DNA of 64,000 nt. It comes from Vitis vinifera (Eukaryota; Streptophyta; Magnoliopsida; Vitales; Vitaceae). The notes under the pieces are model-generated. The model was given only the letters and a program-made list of their open reading frames with translations, searched no databases and had not been told where the DNA came from. Positions 45,657 through 57,352 of this stretch are shown piece after piece; positions within the stretch are counted from its first letter, which is position 1; every line of letters begins with the position of its first letter. The DNA lies in contig NC_081820.1 in assembly GCF_030704535.1 (NCBI RefSeq), forward strand, positions 3,612,501 to 3,676,500. The letters run 5' to 3'. The position numbers and the translations under genes were made by a program.

Positions 45657-45851
45657 TGTTAGCCGGCTAGAGATAACTCAAAGGTTATGCAAAATATTAA
45701 TTATATTTGCTGCTTTGCAGTGTTTGGAAATGCAGTGTTTGGATCAAAGCCAGCAATATCAGCTGATGTTCTCACAAAGGGCTTCCAAGTGGACAAGAAT
45801 GTGGTTGCCTATCTTTAATCTCAATTCTGGACTGGCAACCATACCTACTAG
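45657..45851 (+). pseudogene. GLP-6b, germin-like 3' relic in opposite orientation
   Basis: On the plus strand: a promoter-type segment (AGCCGGCTAGAGATAACTCA, 45661-45680), then TGCTTTGCAG, an intron acceptor at 45719-45720 followed by TGTTTGG, and then the end of exon 2 from [14 protein letters not shown] onward. A TAA replaces the Gln codon near 45818, and the natural TAG is at 45849-45851. Exon 1 and most of exon 2 are gone. The 3' flank matches that of GLP-3, including AATAAAG near 45932. Confidence 0.82.
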
Positions 45852-45859
45852 AATGGTTC

Positions 45860-46280
45860 ACCTTTGCACATCTACCTACTTATAAGATTACACATTACTT
45901 CTATGTATTGATTTCTTTGTATATCCTAAAAGAATAAAGATGTTTGTCATATAATTACATCACAGCTGTTACTGCAAAACAGGCGAACATTCGTCCACTC
46001 ATACGCTATAAGCCAAGGTTTTGTTGAGTTTAAGTCTGCTTAATTTTGTAGGTTTTCTTTAATTCTTTTAAATTTGATTCATTTTCATCCCCCTTCTAGC
46101 TCGTGTGGGGAATTTTGTGCACACCCAGCTTGTAACAAAATGTTAGGAACAAATTAATCCTGGAAGGCCGCTGGTAAACATCCACAATTTGCAATTTTGA
46201 TGAAAGGAAATAAGTGACTAAGGCTTTAACAGTAACCTTTTTAATTTCTGCAACAAAATGATTGTCAAGCTCTATATGAC
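45860..46280. other. 3' flank of GLP-6b and unassigned sequence
   Basis: The first 110 bases match the 3' flank of GLP-3. No gene in the remainder. Confidence 0.45.
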
Positions 46281-46283
46281 TAA

Positions 46284-46732
46284 AGGAGTGTTTGGTAAAA
46301 CTTAATACTTATTACTTAATGAGTGAAGTTAATTTTAAGTTAAATTATATTTAAGTTGTTGACTTAAAACCAATTACTTAATTCTTACTTCAAGTATTAA
46401 GGTTGTTTGATAAAATTAATTTAAAACTTATTTTAAATCATCAAATTCACATATTTATCCTCATAAATTATAACTAAGCAAAAGAGGTTGAGTAACAAAG
46501 GAGGTCATGGAATTACGAAAAAGATTGTAGAGGTAATTAGGGCAAATAAAATAAAAAGGTAAAATAAATATACGAATTTAAGAATAAGTTAATTGTTTCT
46601 ACTTGTTACTTGAAGTTGTTTTTGACTTTAAGTCATACCATTAAGTTATTTTACCAAATATACTTAACTTAATGACTTAAATTAATTTATTAAGTCACTT
46701 TAAGTTATTAAGTTGATTTACCAAACACCTAC
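46284..46732. mobile_element. MITE, PIF/Harbinger-like
   Basis: 449-bp AT-rich element. Ends AGGAGTGTTTGGTAAA and (reverse complement of the right end) GTAGGTGTTTGGTAAA form inverted repeats, bordered by TAA on both sides (46281-46283 and 46733-46735). A 3-bp TAA/TTA duplication is typical of Tourist/PIF-Harbinger MITEs. No coding potential. Confidence 0.65.
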
Positions 46733-46739
46733 TAAGATT

Positions 46740-47203
46740 TGAATATTTTTTTTAAAAAAAATTATTTTGAGTGATACAATTAATTTGAAAAAACAAAAAT
46801 ATATTGACTTTTAATTGGAGATTAGTAAAATTCATTGTGTATTTGATTCCACTTATTCATACATGATTTTATTCTTTGTATATAATATCTTCTTAATTTT
46901 AGAGATATTTTCAACTAACTAAAATGCAATTTTCTCTTTTTTTATAGGGTTAAATACGCTTTACCCTCTCAACCTTTGGTGTGATTTATATTTCACTCTT
47001 TCACATTCAAAACTCAATGCTTTACCTTCCAAACTAATTAAAAGAGAATACTTTGCTTCCCCAAACTCATTAAAATGTTGGTGAACGGTTTGCTAAGTGA
47101 AAAAATAAGACCGAAATACAAAAAAAAACATTTATTCTACAATAAATCTAGCCATATTTATTGATGTGGTCATGTAGAGCCAATCTTTTATTTTATTCAA
47201 ATA
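46740..47203. other. AT-rich intergenic
   Basis: No gene. 46948-47110 (start GGGTTAAATACGCTTTACCC) resembles a common type of plant interspersed repeat; I cannot find its other end. Confidence 0.35.
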
Positions 47204-48136
47204 TTAGAAGTAGGAGTGTCTCCATGAACGTTTCAATAGTTGAGTTCCACAAACTCCCCAAAATCCAACAATGAATCTGAGAACAATGCTAACATAAAAC
47301 CACATGTTATTTCCCTTTTGTTGAACGTTGTCTTCACTACCAATAGTATTGAGAGCTTCCTCTACTATATCTCTTAGGCACTTTTTCAGAAGGGGCAGTC
47401 CACAAAGTATAGGATTCCCCTCATAAGTAGAAGTATAGAAGCTTTGAAGTTGATCAGTACCTCGTGGAATTTTACCTTACAAGTTGTTGTGAAAGAGGTT
47501 TAAGTTACTCAAACAATCTATTTTAGAAAGGGTAACTAGAATTTCACCAATAAATAAAGAATGTCTAATGATTTCAATTGACCAATTGTTATAGAGATCA
47601 ATCCACTCAAATTGTTTCTTGATAAGTTCAATGAAACTAATTCCTGAAGATCAATTATTTCATTTGGAATCTCTCCCGTTGGCTTGTAACTGGTTAAAAG
47701 ATCAATACTCTTTACTAGTCCAAGAGTATTTTAATACTCTCTTTCTCTTCCTTTCCATTTAACCAACTCCCTATCAACATAAGATCTATTCTCTTTTGCC
47801 CAAGGTAGCCAAGAATTGGAACTATAATTATAAGACCACCCAAATGATGGACAATGACAAGCAATGATCAAATTTCCTCTCTCAATCATGGTAATGAGAT
47901 TGTTGAGACATATTGGTATAGTACCTGATTTATTGTTACTTGACAGATTCAATAATTGAATTTTCTTTATATTGACAAAGCTCTAAGCATATACTTCCAC
48001 TAAATCTATTAGACTGTAGGTCTAGAATAATGAGATGGGGGGGGCTCCCATCTATCCACACCAGTATCATTCCCGATAACCTATTTTTTGCTAGATCAAC
48101 AAGCCTCAAGCATTTGCAATTCTTTAAAGATGAAGG

Positions 48137-48904
48137 TTATGTTTGGTTTCCGGAAAATGGGAGAGAAAGAAAATTGGGAGGAAAAATGAAAGGAAAGAAA
48201 AAGCTAAGAAAAGAAATATAAATTTTTTTCTCTTGTTTGGTTATCCTAGAAAATTCAAGGAAAAAAAAAAAGGAATTTTTTCACTGAAACCGTCGCCAGA
48301 GCCGGGGAAGGGCAACCGCTTGGCAACGGCGCCGGTGGCGACGATGACGGCATCAGCCAAGACAGTCTTGAAATCGGTGAAGACTTTGAAGGGAGTAGAG
48401 GAAAAATCGACCTTGGTGATAGTTTCATTGAAGATCTCGGTGCTAAAGCGAAGGGATTGGGCGCGGCAGCGATCCATGATTTCATTACTGTTAATACCAT
48501 CAGGGAAACTGGGGAAGTTCTCAACGTCGGAGGTGGTGGTGAGTTGGCCACCTGGAGCAATGTCGTTGGCCATCCAGCCTTCGAAGAGGATGGGACGAAG
48601 CTAGGCTTGGGAAGCGTAGATGGCGGCGGTGTGGGCTGCAGGACCGTTGTCAATGATGCAGAGACGGGTGTTGAGGGTTTTAAGATCATCCACGAGCCCC
48701 CCGATAAAATTTCCTTCTCTTTTTCTCTGATTTTCCTCATTATTTTTTAAGGAAAATAAGAGGGAAAATATTATGATATTTTCTTTAATATTTTCCTATA
48801 TATTTTTTTCCATCATATTTTCCATGTCACCCAAATTAAAGAAAATAATTTTCCACATGATTTTTTTTCCTTTCCTTAGCATTTTTCAAGAACCAAACAT
48901 AGCC
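48137..48904. mobile_element. 768-bp element with captured gene fragment
   Basis: Ends TTATGTTTGGTTTCCGGAAAA and (reverse complement of the right end) GGCTATGTTTGGTTCTTGAAAA are imperfect inverted repeats, bordered by GAAGG on both sides (48132-48136 and 48905-48909). The reading of the LRR pseudogene continues across the two sides, which confirms the insertion. The centre is GC-rich and coding-like, the ends AT-rich. Class is unclear (Mutator- or hAT-like). Confidence 0.7.
48281..48700 (-). pseudogene. NADPH-dependent thioredoxin reductase fragment
   Basis: On the minus strand 48700-48281 reads like the N-terminal FAD-binding part of plant [47 protein letters not shown], then [21 protein letters not shown]. 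The flavin P-loop motif G-S-G is changed to D-N-G and a TAG replaces the Glu codon after the Y-A-S-Q-A stretch. The redox-active Cys pair and the NADPH domain are missing. No intron interrupts it. I take it for a captured fragment of an NTRA/NTRB-type gene. Confidence 0.85.
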
Positions 48905-49427
48905 GAAGGCAATACTCCGATTAAAGTATTGTTGCACAAATGCAAGGTTTGAAGTGATTGGAAGGAGCTAAGAGAATTTGGAATTTTCCCAGAAAATTGA
49001 CTATTCTCCAAAATTAAGAAATATCAAGCTTTTCCATTGTGGCCAACAATTGGGCAGCCCTCCCGTGAATGATTTGTTTGAGTGGTCAATATAGAGCATA
49101 TTAGACTGAGTATTTGTACACAAAAAAGAAATGGACCCTTAAAACATCTTATTGGAAGCCATCTAACATCATCAAGGGAGAAGAAAGTTGTTGTATTGAA
49201 CCCTCCAAACAGTTTGAGCTCATATCTACAGCAATAGGAGACGAATCAAATTTTGATGATAAATTGGGTAAGGTCCCTGTGATCTGATTGTTGGAAATAT
49301 TAAAGGTATAGATATTGGAAGTTAAATTCCAAAACCAGTCTGGGAAGACATCTGAAATATCAGAATTGGAGATATCAATCTCTTTCAATTGCTTTTAGTT
49401 TCGAAGCCAACTAGGAAAACGAGGTCC

Positions 49428-50960
49428 CTTTTTTGTTTTGTTTTTTGTTTACATGCAACCTCGTATTTCACAAACACTCATCAAATGCCAAATCTGAGTT
49501 TTGTAGGTGAACACCTCATCAACCCAGATTACATAACTTGATGAGTAATATAATTCAAGTAAGATACAAAGCTAATCCAACGGTAGAAAGAACATCATCA
49601 TCCATTCACCTCATGCCCATACCATTATTTTCCCTATTCCAAAAAAAAAAAGGTTGTGTGTGATTACTACTCAAAGGCTTTCATTATTGTTTTTTATTTT
49701 ATTTTATTTTATGGATAGAAATTGATGAATCAAATTAATAAATTTTAAATAACAATATTGGTATTATAAAAGTTTTATCAACATTAAAAAGCTTTCTATA
49801 AAAGTCAATATAAGATTTTTAGGAGAAGTAATATTTTTATGACTTTCATATTAAACATTTTTTTCTTAAGTGTTAAGTTTTTTAAAATATCATTTAAAAA
49901 ATTCATAAATTTTTATTATATATAAAAGATAAAGAGATATATTTTTTGTCTTCTTAAAAGTAATTCAAACACATTAATAGTGTCGAGTGATTTGGTAGCA
50001 ATTCTATCATGCTATACTTTGAAATCACTATCGGTAAGTTAATTGAAATTCTAGTGAATCTTCAATTTTAGTAACTAGATATAATTGAGCTTTTCTATAA
50101 TTAATCAAAATAATTATGGATACATTCATTATTTTAAATCACTATTGCTAAGTCAAGTCAATAGATGGTAAAAAATATACGTCTCGGATGATTATCCTAT
50201 TTTTTTTTTCTCTTTTTCACACGTTATAGTAGCATATATTCATAATTTTTCCAAGTCCTCTAGCAAAAAAGTGTATCCTTTTTCTTTTTCTTCTTTTTTC
50301 TTTCCATTTTTTTCAGGTCAAATCAATAACCATTAGTCGGGGAAGAAAAAAAATATGCTAACAAAAAAAGACTATAACTTTAAATCATTATTGTTAAGTC
50401 AAGTCAGTTGATAGTTGAAAATATAAGCCTTAGATGATTATCTTTTTTTTTTTCTCTCTTTCACACATTATAACGGCATACATTCATAAGTTTTTCCTAT
50501 GCCCTTTAGCAAATAAAGATACACTTCCTTTTTCCCTTTTTCTTTTTCTACTTTTTTTAGGTCAAGTCAAAAAAAGAAAAATAAGCTAACAAACATGGAC
50601 TTTAGAATATTACCCTTGTCTTTCACATATGATAATGGGTTTTGGTTTTTTTTTTTTTTTTTTTTTTTGGCCGTTTGGTAGGGGTAGAGACTCTTGGTTT
50701 TTATTTTGCATTTGGTCATGTTCCATCTTTAATATCCACATGTATCGGATTTCATCTTTAACTTGCAATATGTTGTCATATCCTATGAACAAAAATTTTT
50801 ATAAAATTTTTTAGTTAAACAATTACTTTTTAGATAATTTTGATAATGTTGGATCAATTTATTAAAATTTAATTGTATCCATTTTTATATATTTTAGTAA
50901 AAAAAAAAAAAAACTAATTCTTTAGAAGTTTGATGATTTTTTGGTTCAACAAAGTTAATA
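49428..50960. repeat. Long direct repeat, copy 1
   Basis: Diverged direct repeat of 57353-58930. Shared landmarks: start with CCCTTTTTTGTTTTGTTTT, the 'aaatgccaaatctgag' stretch, 'catcatcatccattcacctc', 'aactagatataattgag' and 'gataatgggttttgg' followed by poly-T. No gene. Contains poly-T at 50648-50668. Confidence 0.72.
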
Positions 50961-51949
50961 TATAGTTATTCTCTATATCATATGATGTTTGAAAACTAGT
51001 CCTAATAGTTAAAATTTTAAATATAAATGATTTTTTTAAGTAAAATGGGGATCACTTTTTCATAATGTTGGAAAAAGGTTTTAAAAATCACCTACATAAC
51101 TTTAATAAAAGTATTAAAAATTCACAATATATATGCAACCCATGTATTTATCTGGTAAAAAATAATTATAAATCACAAAATGAGAAAAGGAACAACACCT
51201 AAATTGGTCCTCCAGACTTTCTCCCCTTAAGAAAATGAGGCAAGTGCTTTTGTTTGAAAATGAAAGTTCAAGGATAAGGAATATGAAATCTATCCCTCCT
51301 TGGCACAAGAGCCTCAATTTAAGTAATAAGGATATTAGAAATTCTCATGATAGATAATTTATTTTAAGATGGTTTTCAAAATTATCTTAAATTCTCTTTT
51401 CCAATATATTAAGTGGAATCGGGCCATAGACAAACCCACAACCTCTAAGATCAAGCTCATCTTGATTTTAGGCCTATCACCATCCTAAAGATGGGGTGAC
51501 CCAAGGAATCAAGGGATGTGGACTATCCTAAAAGAACAAGACTACATAGGTTTATCGTAGGAGTGACCAATCCTAAACATAAAACTCTTCACTTGTTAAC
51601 ATTGATGTCAAAGTTTTTGGTTATTTACTTAACTTAGACATGAAGTTGAAGAATCACCTAAAGTGGTCTCACTTGCATGTGTTAAGGGTTAAACACAAAG
51701 GTATGTTAATCAATGTCTTAGGATAACCTTTTGAGGTTTGAGGAAGGCTAATTAATTAGATAGGGTCTCTATGTACCCTAGTAATAAGAGTCATGAACTA
51801 CGTAAAGTAGGCTTGATTTTAATGATATTAGGATACCTTTCATAGATATATGTAGTTTGAGAGCACTACATTTTTTCTAAATTAATTACCATATTTGCCT
51901 TGAAGGCTTAGTTTCTTTATTAATGCATGGAATATTTTGTTTATTATAG
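50961..51949. other. Intergenic, probable retroelement leader
   Basis: No gene recognised. Sequence before the gag relic at 51950 may include the leader or LTR of that element, but no second LTR is found. Confidence 0.35.
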
Positions 51950-53636
51950 GAATCATGTCTTATAACTCAATCATTCTTATTCTCACTGATAATAAGTTGA
52001 TTAAACCTAAATATTTTGACTAGAAAAGAATCTTAAACATAGTGTTCAACATTGAACTATTGAAATGGGTAACAAAGGAGGTTGCTCTACCCATTTTCAA
52101 TGAGCTTTCTACATAGAAAAAGAAAGATGCTTATTCCTATTGTATCATACTTGGGTCTCTCAGTAATGTGTTACAACAACACATGGGCATTGCCACTACC
52201 TATGAGATTCTCTTGAGTCTACAAGAGGTGTTTGGAGATAAGGGCAAGTTGGATAGGCAAGTTGCCCTAAGGACCGTCATGAACACCAAGATAACAGAAA
52301 GAACTCCCCTTAGAGATTACATGATTCATATGATTATACTCTTTAACAAGATAAAGATCTTTGGAGCTAAAATTGATGGGGAAACCTAAGTCAATATGCT
52401 CTTAAAGACCTTATCAAACTCCTTCAAGCAATTTAAGCTTAATTATACTATGAATAAGTTAACGATGAGTTTGCCAGAACTAATGAAGGAACTCTAGATG
52501 GTTAAGGGGATTCTCAAGGATCCTAAAGGTGTTCACATGGTAGTGAAAGATTCCTTCGGTTTTACTCATAATAAAAAAGAGAATAATTCTTTCAAGAAAT
52601 TCAAACAGGGAAAGAACAAGATTGGGAAAGGGAAGAATAAGGGGAAAGGCAAGTGTTTCATTTATGGCAAGAAGGGCCTATGAAAGAAAGAATGCCTTGA
52701 CTTGAAGAAAAAGGAAGGTATGTTCAATCACTTTTAGTTGAATTGTGTTTAGTGGTGGGGATTCCACCAATTCTAGGTGGATAGATTTCAGGGCCATTGA
52801 CCATATTTGTAATTCTTTACAAGGGTTTTAACTAAGGAGAAAGTTGGATGAGAAAGAGATTTACTCGACTCTGGTATCTATTGTGAGGATAGTTGTGTAG
52901 GCAATGAGAGATGTTACCTTAGTTTTAGTGAATAATAAATATATAGAACTCAAGGATTGTCATTATGTACCTGGGTCTAGAAAGAATTTGAATTTTGAAT
53001 TCTAGTTTAATAAATCAAATTGTTTAGTTTGTTTCAATAAAAATGTTCTTATTAGAAAAATGATTCATTTATTTTCTCAAGTATATTGGTTGACAATCTT
53101 TTTCATATTACTCCTATATCATTGTATCTACTATTGAAAATAATCAAGCCTCATTTAAGAGGAAAGTACCTTGCAATAATTAGACTTATCTATGGCATCT
53201 ATGCCTAGGTTATATTAATTTAAATAGGATCCAAAGACTGGTCAAGTCTAGAGCATTGCACTCACTAGTTCCACAAGGCCAACTTGTGAATCTTATATAG
53301 AAGGTAAAATAACTAAGAGGCCCTTTACTTCTAAAGTAGTTAGAGCCAACGAATATCTAACGTTAGTGCGTATTGATGTGTGTGGACCTTTTAATGTCTA
53401 AGCACGTGGGGAGTATTTGTATTTTATCACCTTCATTGATTATTACTCAAGGTATGATTATGTTTACCTTATGCAAAGGAAATCCAATGCCTTGGATAAA
53501 TTCAAGGAATTTAAGGCGGAACAAAGAACTAGTTAGGTAAATACCTCAAGGCACTTCGATTTGATCGAGGTGGAGAGTATATGTCCAATGAATTTGATTC
53601 AAGAGACTTTTGTTCTACAAAACATCAGAGAATTTT
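51950..53636 (+). mobile_element. Copia remnant D (gag to integrase)
   Basis: Plus-strand relic. 51956-52730 is gag with several stops (LSNVLQQHMGIATTYEILLS, then LRDYMIHMIILFNKIK) and a CFIYGKKGLW-type remnant of the zinc knuckle near 52655, with the second Cys changed to Tyr or lost. Protease remnant (RAIDHICNSLQGF) near 52785, pre-integrase (LGYINLNRIQRLVKS) near 53210, and integrase start (TFIDYYSRYDYVYLMQRK) near 53430. Reverse transcriptase and LTRs are absent. It ends in a poly-T run at 53632-53646. Confidence 0.78.
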
Positions 53637-53682
53637 TTTTTTTTTTAATGTTTTCAAAAATAGTTTTCAAATAAAGCCTTAT

Positions 53683-53895
53683 GCCTTGTTTGGTAATTAT
53701 TTTCGAAAATAGTTTTGAAAAGTAGTTTTTAAAATTGTTCTTTGATATTTCGTTAAACAAACGTCTCTTTGATAAATTGAAATGTTTTTAGTTTATTTTA
53801 TATGTTTTTAAATATGTTTCAAAAATAACTTTTATATGTAGTGTTTTTTTACTCAAGAACAAAAAACCATTTTTAAAAACAATTACCAATAGCGC
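53683..53895. mobile_element. Possible MITE
   Basis: AT-rich 213-bp stretch with imperfect inverted ends (GCCTTGTTTGGTAATTATTTT and, reversed, GCGCTATTGGTAATTGTTTTT). A clean target duplication is not seen. Confidence 0.4.
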
Positions 53896-53899
53896 TTAA

Positions 53900-54784
53900 A
53901 TCTTGGTTTTTTCCCATGAAGTCCAAGTGTAGTGTAGTACAATGGAAGAATTAGCTCACACTCCATTTCGTTACGAAGAAGTTATCTTGTTTGAATTGGA
54001 ATTGTCTCTGGCTAGTGCATTGGTTTACATATACGAAAAAGTGTGGACAGCCTGATAAATCAAGAGAAATTTCAATTCAATCAATGAATTAAGAGATGTC
54101 ATCTCTTGGAATATGATGACCTCAGGTTGTGGAATTCATGGAGATGAAAAATCTGCAATAGAAATTCCCCAACACAGAGCAATCAAGTCATCCAAAAAGC
54201 GACCAAGTTACATTTTTATCAGTTGAAGCTCATTGTGATCACTGAACTGCTGAATGACGACATTTCCTCCGTTCAATCAAGTGGAAATCAACCAAGAAAC
54301 AAGTTCATCAGGACTAAGTTTTTGCCATATAGGGTAAAACTACAGTGCAATGTTTAAAGTACAACCAGTACATCTTACTGTTTGTCTACCCAATATGGAT
54401 TGAATGCCCAAGATTTTTTTATTGCTTTCAGGTTAATTTTCTTGTACAAAGTACTCAATACACATAATGGAAAAATAACCGAAACATAAGCACCAAAGTT
54501 AACTGGCTTGGGTCTCGTAGAGACTTTTTGAGGCAGAGTCAACTATTATGACGTAACGCATAGGGAAAAATTCCCCACAAAGGATGCCCTTATGATGTTC
54601 TTCAAATTAATCATTGATCAAGAAAATGACATCCTCTACCATGTTGATGGCCTCCAACCAATCTAAAACTCAAAAGATAATACACATATTGTGTCCTCAG
54701 CTTAATCCCAATAACCTATGTGAATGGTCATAGACTTTGTGCTCATAGTAATGGACACGGCCACTTGGGTACCCAACTCAGTTC
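53900..54784. other. Intergenic sequence before the lipid-transfer gene
   Basis: No gene recognised. The last part is the promoter of the gene at 54847. Confidence 0.5.
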
Positions 54785-54791
54785 TATATAT
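54785..54791 (+). promoter_or_regulatory. TATA box of the lipid-transfer-type gene
   Basis: TATATAT, about 60 bases before the chosen start codon. Confidence 0.55.
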
Positions 54792-54846
54792 TTCAGATGC
54801 TCCTCAGCAATGTTTGTGCGTGTGTGGCAAAAAAAAAAAGAGAAGC

Positions 54847-55281
54847 ATGAGGGCAGTTCTAATGCTGGTGGTTGCAGCCTTAGTATGCATCTGGGGGAAT
54901 ATTCACATAGCAAGCGCAGACATGAGCCCCACCGAGTGCAAAGTGGAGACGAAACTTGCTGGTAATGCGTGCCTGGCAGTGCTCTACGGGAAAAGCCCAT
55001 CTGCAGACTGCTGCCAGCGTGTTCGAGTCACCCATGTTGAGTGTGTATGCCCCTATGTCTCTCCCAAGGTCGCTTCCATCATTCGAGCCTATGGTCTTAA
55101 CAAGCTCATTAAGAAAATTGAAGGGTGTGGAAGGGCAGTTCCTCACAATCTCAAGTGTGGGAGTAAGTTCTCTATGGCTTTTTTCATATTTTGAAGGCCA
55201 TTGATGATTGATCATGATGGCTAATGTAATTGTTTTTGGTTAACTTGATTGTTGGCTTCTGCAGGTATCACTATTCCATGA
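54847..55281 (+). CDS. Lipid-transfer-type 8-cysteine protein
   Basis: Two exons, 54847-55162 and 55265-55281 (GT 55163, AG 55263-55264), giving 110 residues. The frame is open further upstream to 54724, but the ATG at 54847 starts a proper signal peptide (MRAVLMLVVAALVCIWGNIH, cleavage near A-S-A-D) and lies 3' of the TATA box, so I chose it. The mature part has the eight-cysteine pattern C-x10-C-x12-CC-x9-C-V-C-x25-C-x9-C of the plant lipid-transfer/2S albumin/amylase-inhibitor superfamily. Short length and C-x-C spacing resemble non-specific lipid-transfer proteins of the DIR1-like (type IV) group, secreted proteins that bind lipids in a hydrophobic cavity. The last exon adds only five residues plus stop (end S-I-T-I-P), a common arrangement in this family. 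Confidence 0.87.
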
Positions 55282-56580
55282 GGAAGAGACACCCTGCCTG
55301 CTTTAATATGAATATAGTTTGAGTTACCATGTTGAAGTACTGAGTGTCAGTGCTACCCTTGGCATGTTTGTGAGTTGAATATCTCCTTGTGCACCTGTTG
55401 TGCTAAGGTGACTTTACTATGAATAAGACAAGAGTATATCATATTTTATGAGAAAGGAATGGTATATATGGTTCTTGTATTTTCTTGGTGCATATATTGT
55501 TAGTCTACTACCAAATAAGTTGACTTTTTAAATCAAATTGATATAAAAACAATTCTCCAAATAACTGTAATATCTATTCGGAAAAGGGTGTTGTTTAAAT
55601 GGATTTAATCCATTGCAAATGTCTACCAATATACATGATCACAAAAATAATTATTTTTAAAAAATATAATTATTTGTAAAAGAATAAGGGACTTTTTGTG
55701 ATTAATATAAATTATTCATCAATAAAAGTATATTCTTACAATGGATATTAATTATTATAAGTACCAACACACATAAATATATTGTTTCAAAATTTCTAAT
55801 TTGATGGTTTATTTAATAGTCTAAATTATAAAATATCAATAACATGTATTTAAAGTATCTTCAGAATTTTCATAATTTCTTTTAAATCTTTTACCATATG
55901 ACAATATATAATATGAACACCATAATTTTCTCATATGATACCTATGAACATAATTTATATTTAAATATATTTTATTAATAGTAATATATTTAAGATTCTC
56001 GTACTTTGTTTTTCTAATACTTCCATTTAGAGAGAAAATCATGAAAGATCATTATTATATTATGAAAATAGTTATTTTCTAATAGTTATTTTTTTGAGGG
56101 AAAATCACAAAATATCATTAATATATTATTGAAATATTTTAAACATGATTATTTAATCTTTTTCTTAATTTTTAATCACATTATAGAAATAAATATTAAT
56201 TCAATTTATATTTTCACTTCTTTGTATGTATATTTTAGAAAATTACTGCTTTTTTTATTATTTTTAAAATTTCATAGTATGTTGAGAAATCATGTTAATC
56301 ATATGATAGTAGAGAGAAAGTCGAGAAATATTATTAATTAATAGATTCTTGAATGAAATAGTTTCAAAAAATTCCATAATTTCCTCTTAATGCTTTATAA
56401 TACAAGGATTAATTTAATTTATTTTTTTATATTTAAAAACCACTCTAATCTACATTAAGTAATTATTGGAAATTTCAAAAATAAATCTATAATAACAATT
56501 TTATAAAATAAAACATTAAAGTTGTTGAAACTAAAAGAAAAAACATTTCTAACATTTTTTTTACAAAAAAATTAATATAA
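55282..56580. other. AT-rich intergenic
   Basis: 3' flank of the lipid-transfer gene followed by very AT-rich DNA. No gene seen. Confidence 0.6.
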
Positions 56581-56584
56581 AAAG

Positions 56585-56587
<3 letters not shown>

Positions 56588-56635
<48 letters not shown>
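56588..56635 (+). repeat. (AT)n microsatellite 1
   Basis: About 24 perfect AT units. Confidence 0.9.
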
Positions 56636-56636
<1 letters not shown>

Positions 56637-57037
56637 TAGGTTTTCTGCTCATCATGGAATTAAGTGTTCAAAACAATTTAAAGGTCTCTAGAAGAGCAAA
56701 TCATGAAACATTTATTAAATAATTCTTGAAATATATTAAAAAAAATAAAATTATAGCTACTTTCAAATATGTTATTTACGTATTTGTATCATGTGATACT
56801 AGTAAATATGAATTTAATTTATATTTCTCTTATTTTATTTTATAATATCTTCAAAAATAAATATCATATAATTTTTATTTTTGAAGTTTTTGTAATTTCT
56901 TAATAAGATAAACTTATGAGAGATTATTTCTAAATTATACATTATCTGTTAGAGTTTGATGACCCGAATTCTTTTTTATTAAATCTAAAAAGCTTATGAT
57001 GTGACATATATGATGAAATTATAGTGGGTCGATGGAT
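56636..57037. other. AT-rich intergenic between two microsatellites
   Basis: No gene seen. Confidence 0.5.

Positions 57038-57092
<55 letters not shown>
57038..57092 (+). repeat. (AT)n microsatellite 2
   Basis: About 26 AT units, 400 bases after the first. A (TTTA)n run follows at 57224-57249. Confidence 0.88.
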
Positions 57093-57096
<4 letters not shown>

Positions 57097-57352
57097 TATA
57101 GTTTTATAGTTATTCACAACTCTTCCCTCTTATACCAATCTTTTCATATAGTGGATTTCTTTCTTCTCTACCCGTGGTTTTTTTCATCTAGGGTTTTTCA
57201 CATCAATTTGTGTGTTCTTATTTTGTTTATTTATTTATTTATTTATTTTATTGATTATTCCCATTATTGTGTACGTAACATTATATTTTAATAGTTTTCT
57301 TAAAGAAAAAGTCATAAAATATTGAAATAATTTCAAATTTTTCCATGACTTA

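Larger units (their letters stand above)
47204..49427 (-). pseudogene. Leucine-rich-repeat receptor-like protein pseudogene
   Basis: Minus-strand remains of the C-terminal half of an LRR receptor-like protein of the Cf/EIX type, whose members are cell-surface immune receptors without a kinase. In order: LRRs at 49427-48910 (EIDISNSDISDVFPDWFWN, NISNNQITGTLPN, SLIFLNF), interruption by the 48137-48904 element, LRRs at 48136-47730 (LRLVDLAKNRLSGM, NRFSGSICLELCQ), the island with SYVDRELVKWKGRE, degraded last repeats, the LCGLPLLKKC cap and a membrane anchor (MWFYVSIVLRFIVGFWGVCG) ending at TAA 47206-47204. The N-terminus is missing beyond 49427. Stops and frameshifts are frequent. Confidence 0.88.

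Noticed and set aside
57091-57291. Short hydrophobic frame after the second AT microsatellite.
   Set aside because: Its composition is explained by T-rich repeats such as (TTTA)n. No start context or relatives.
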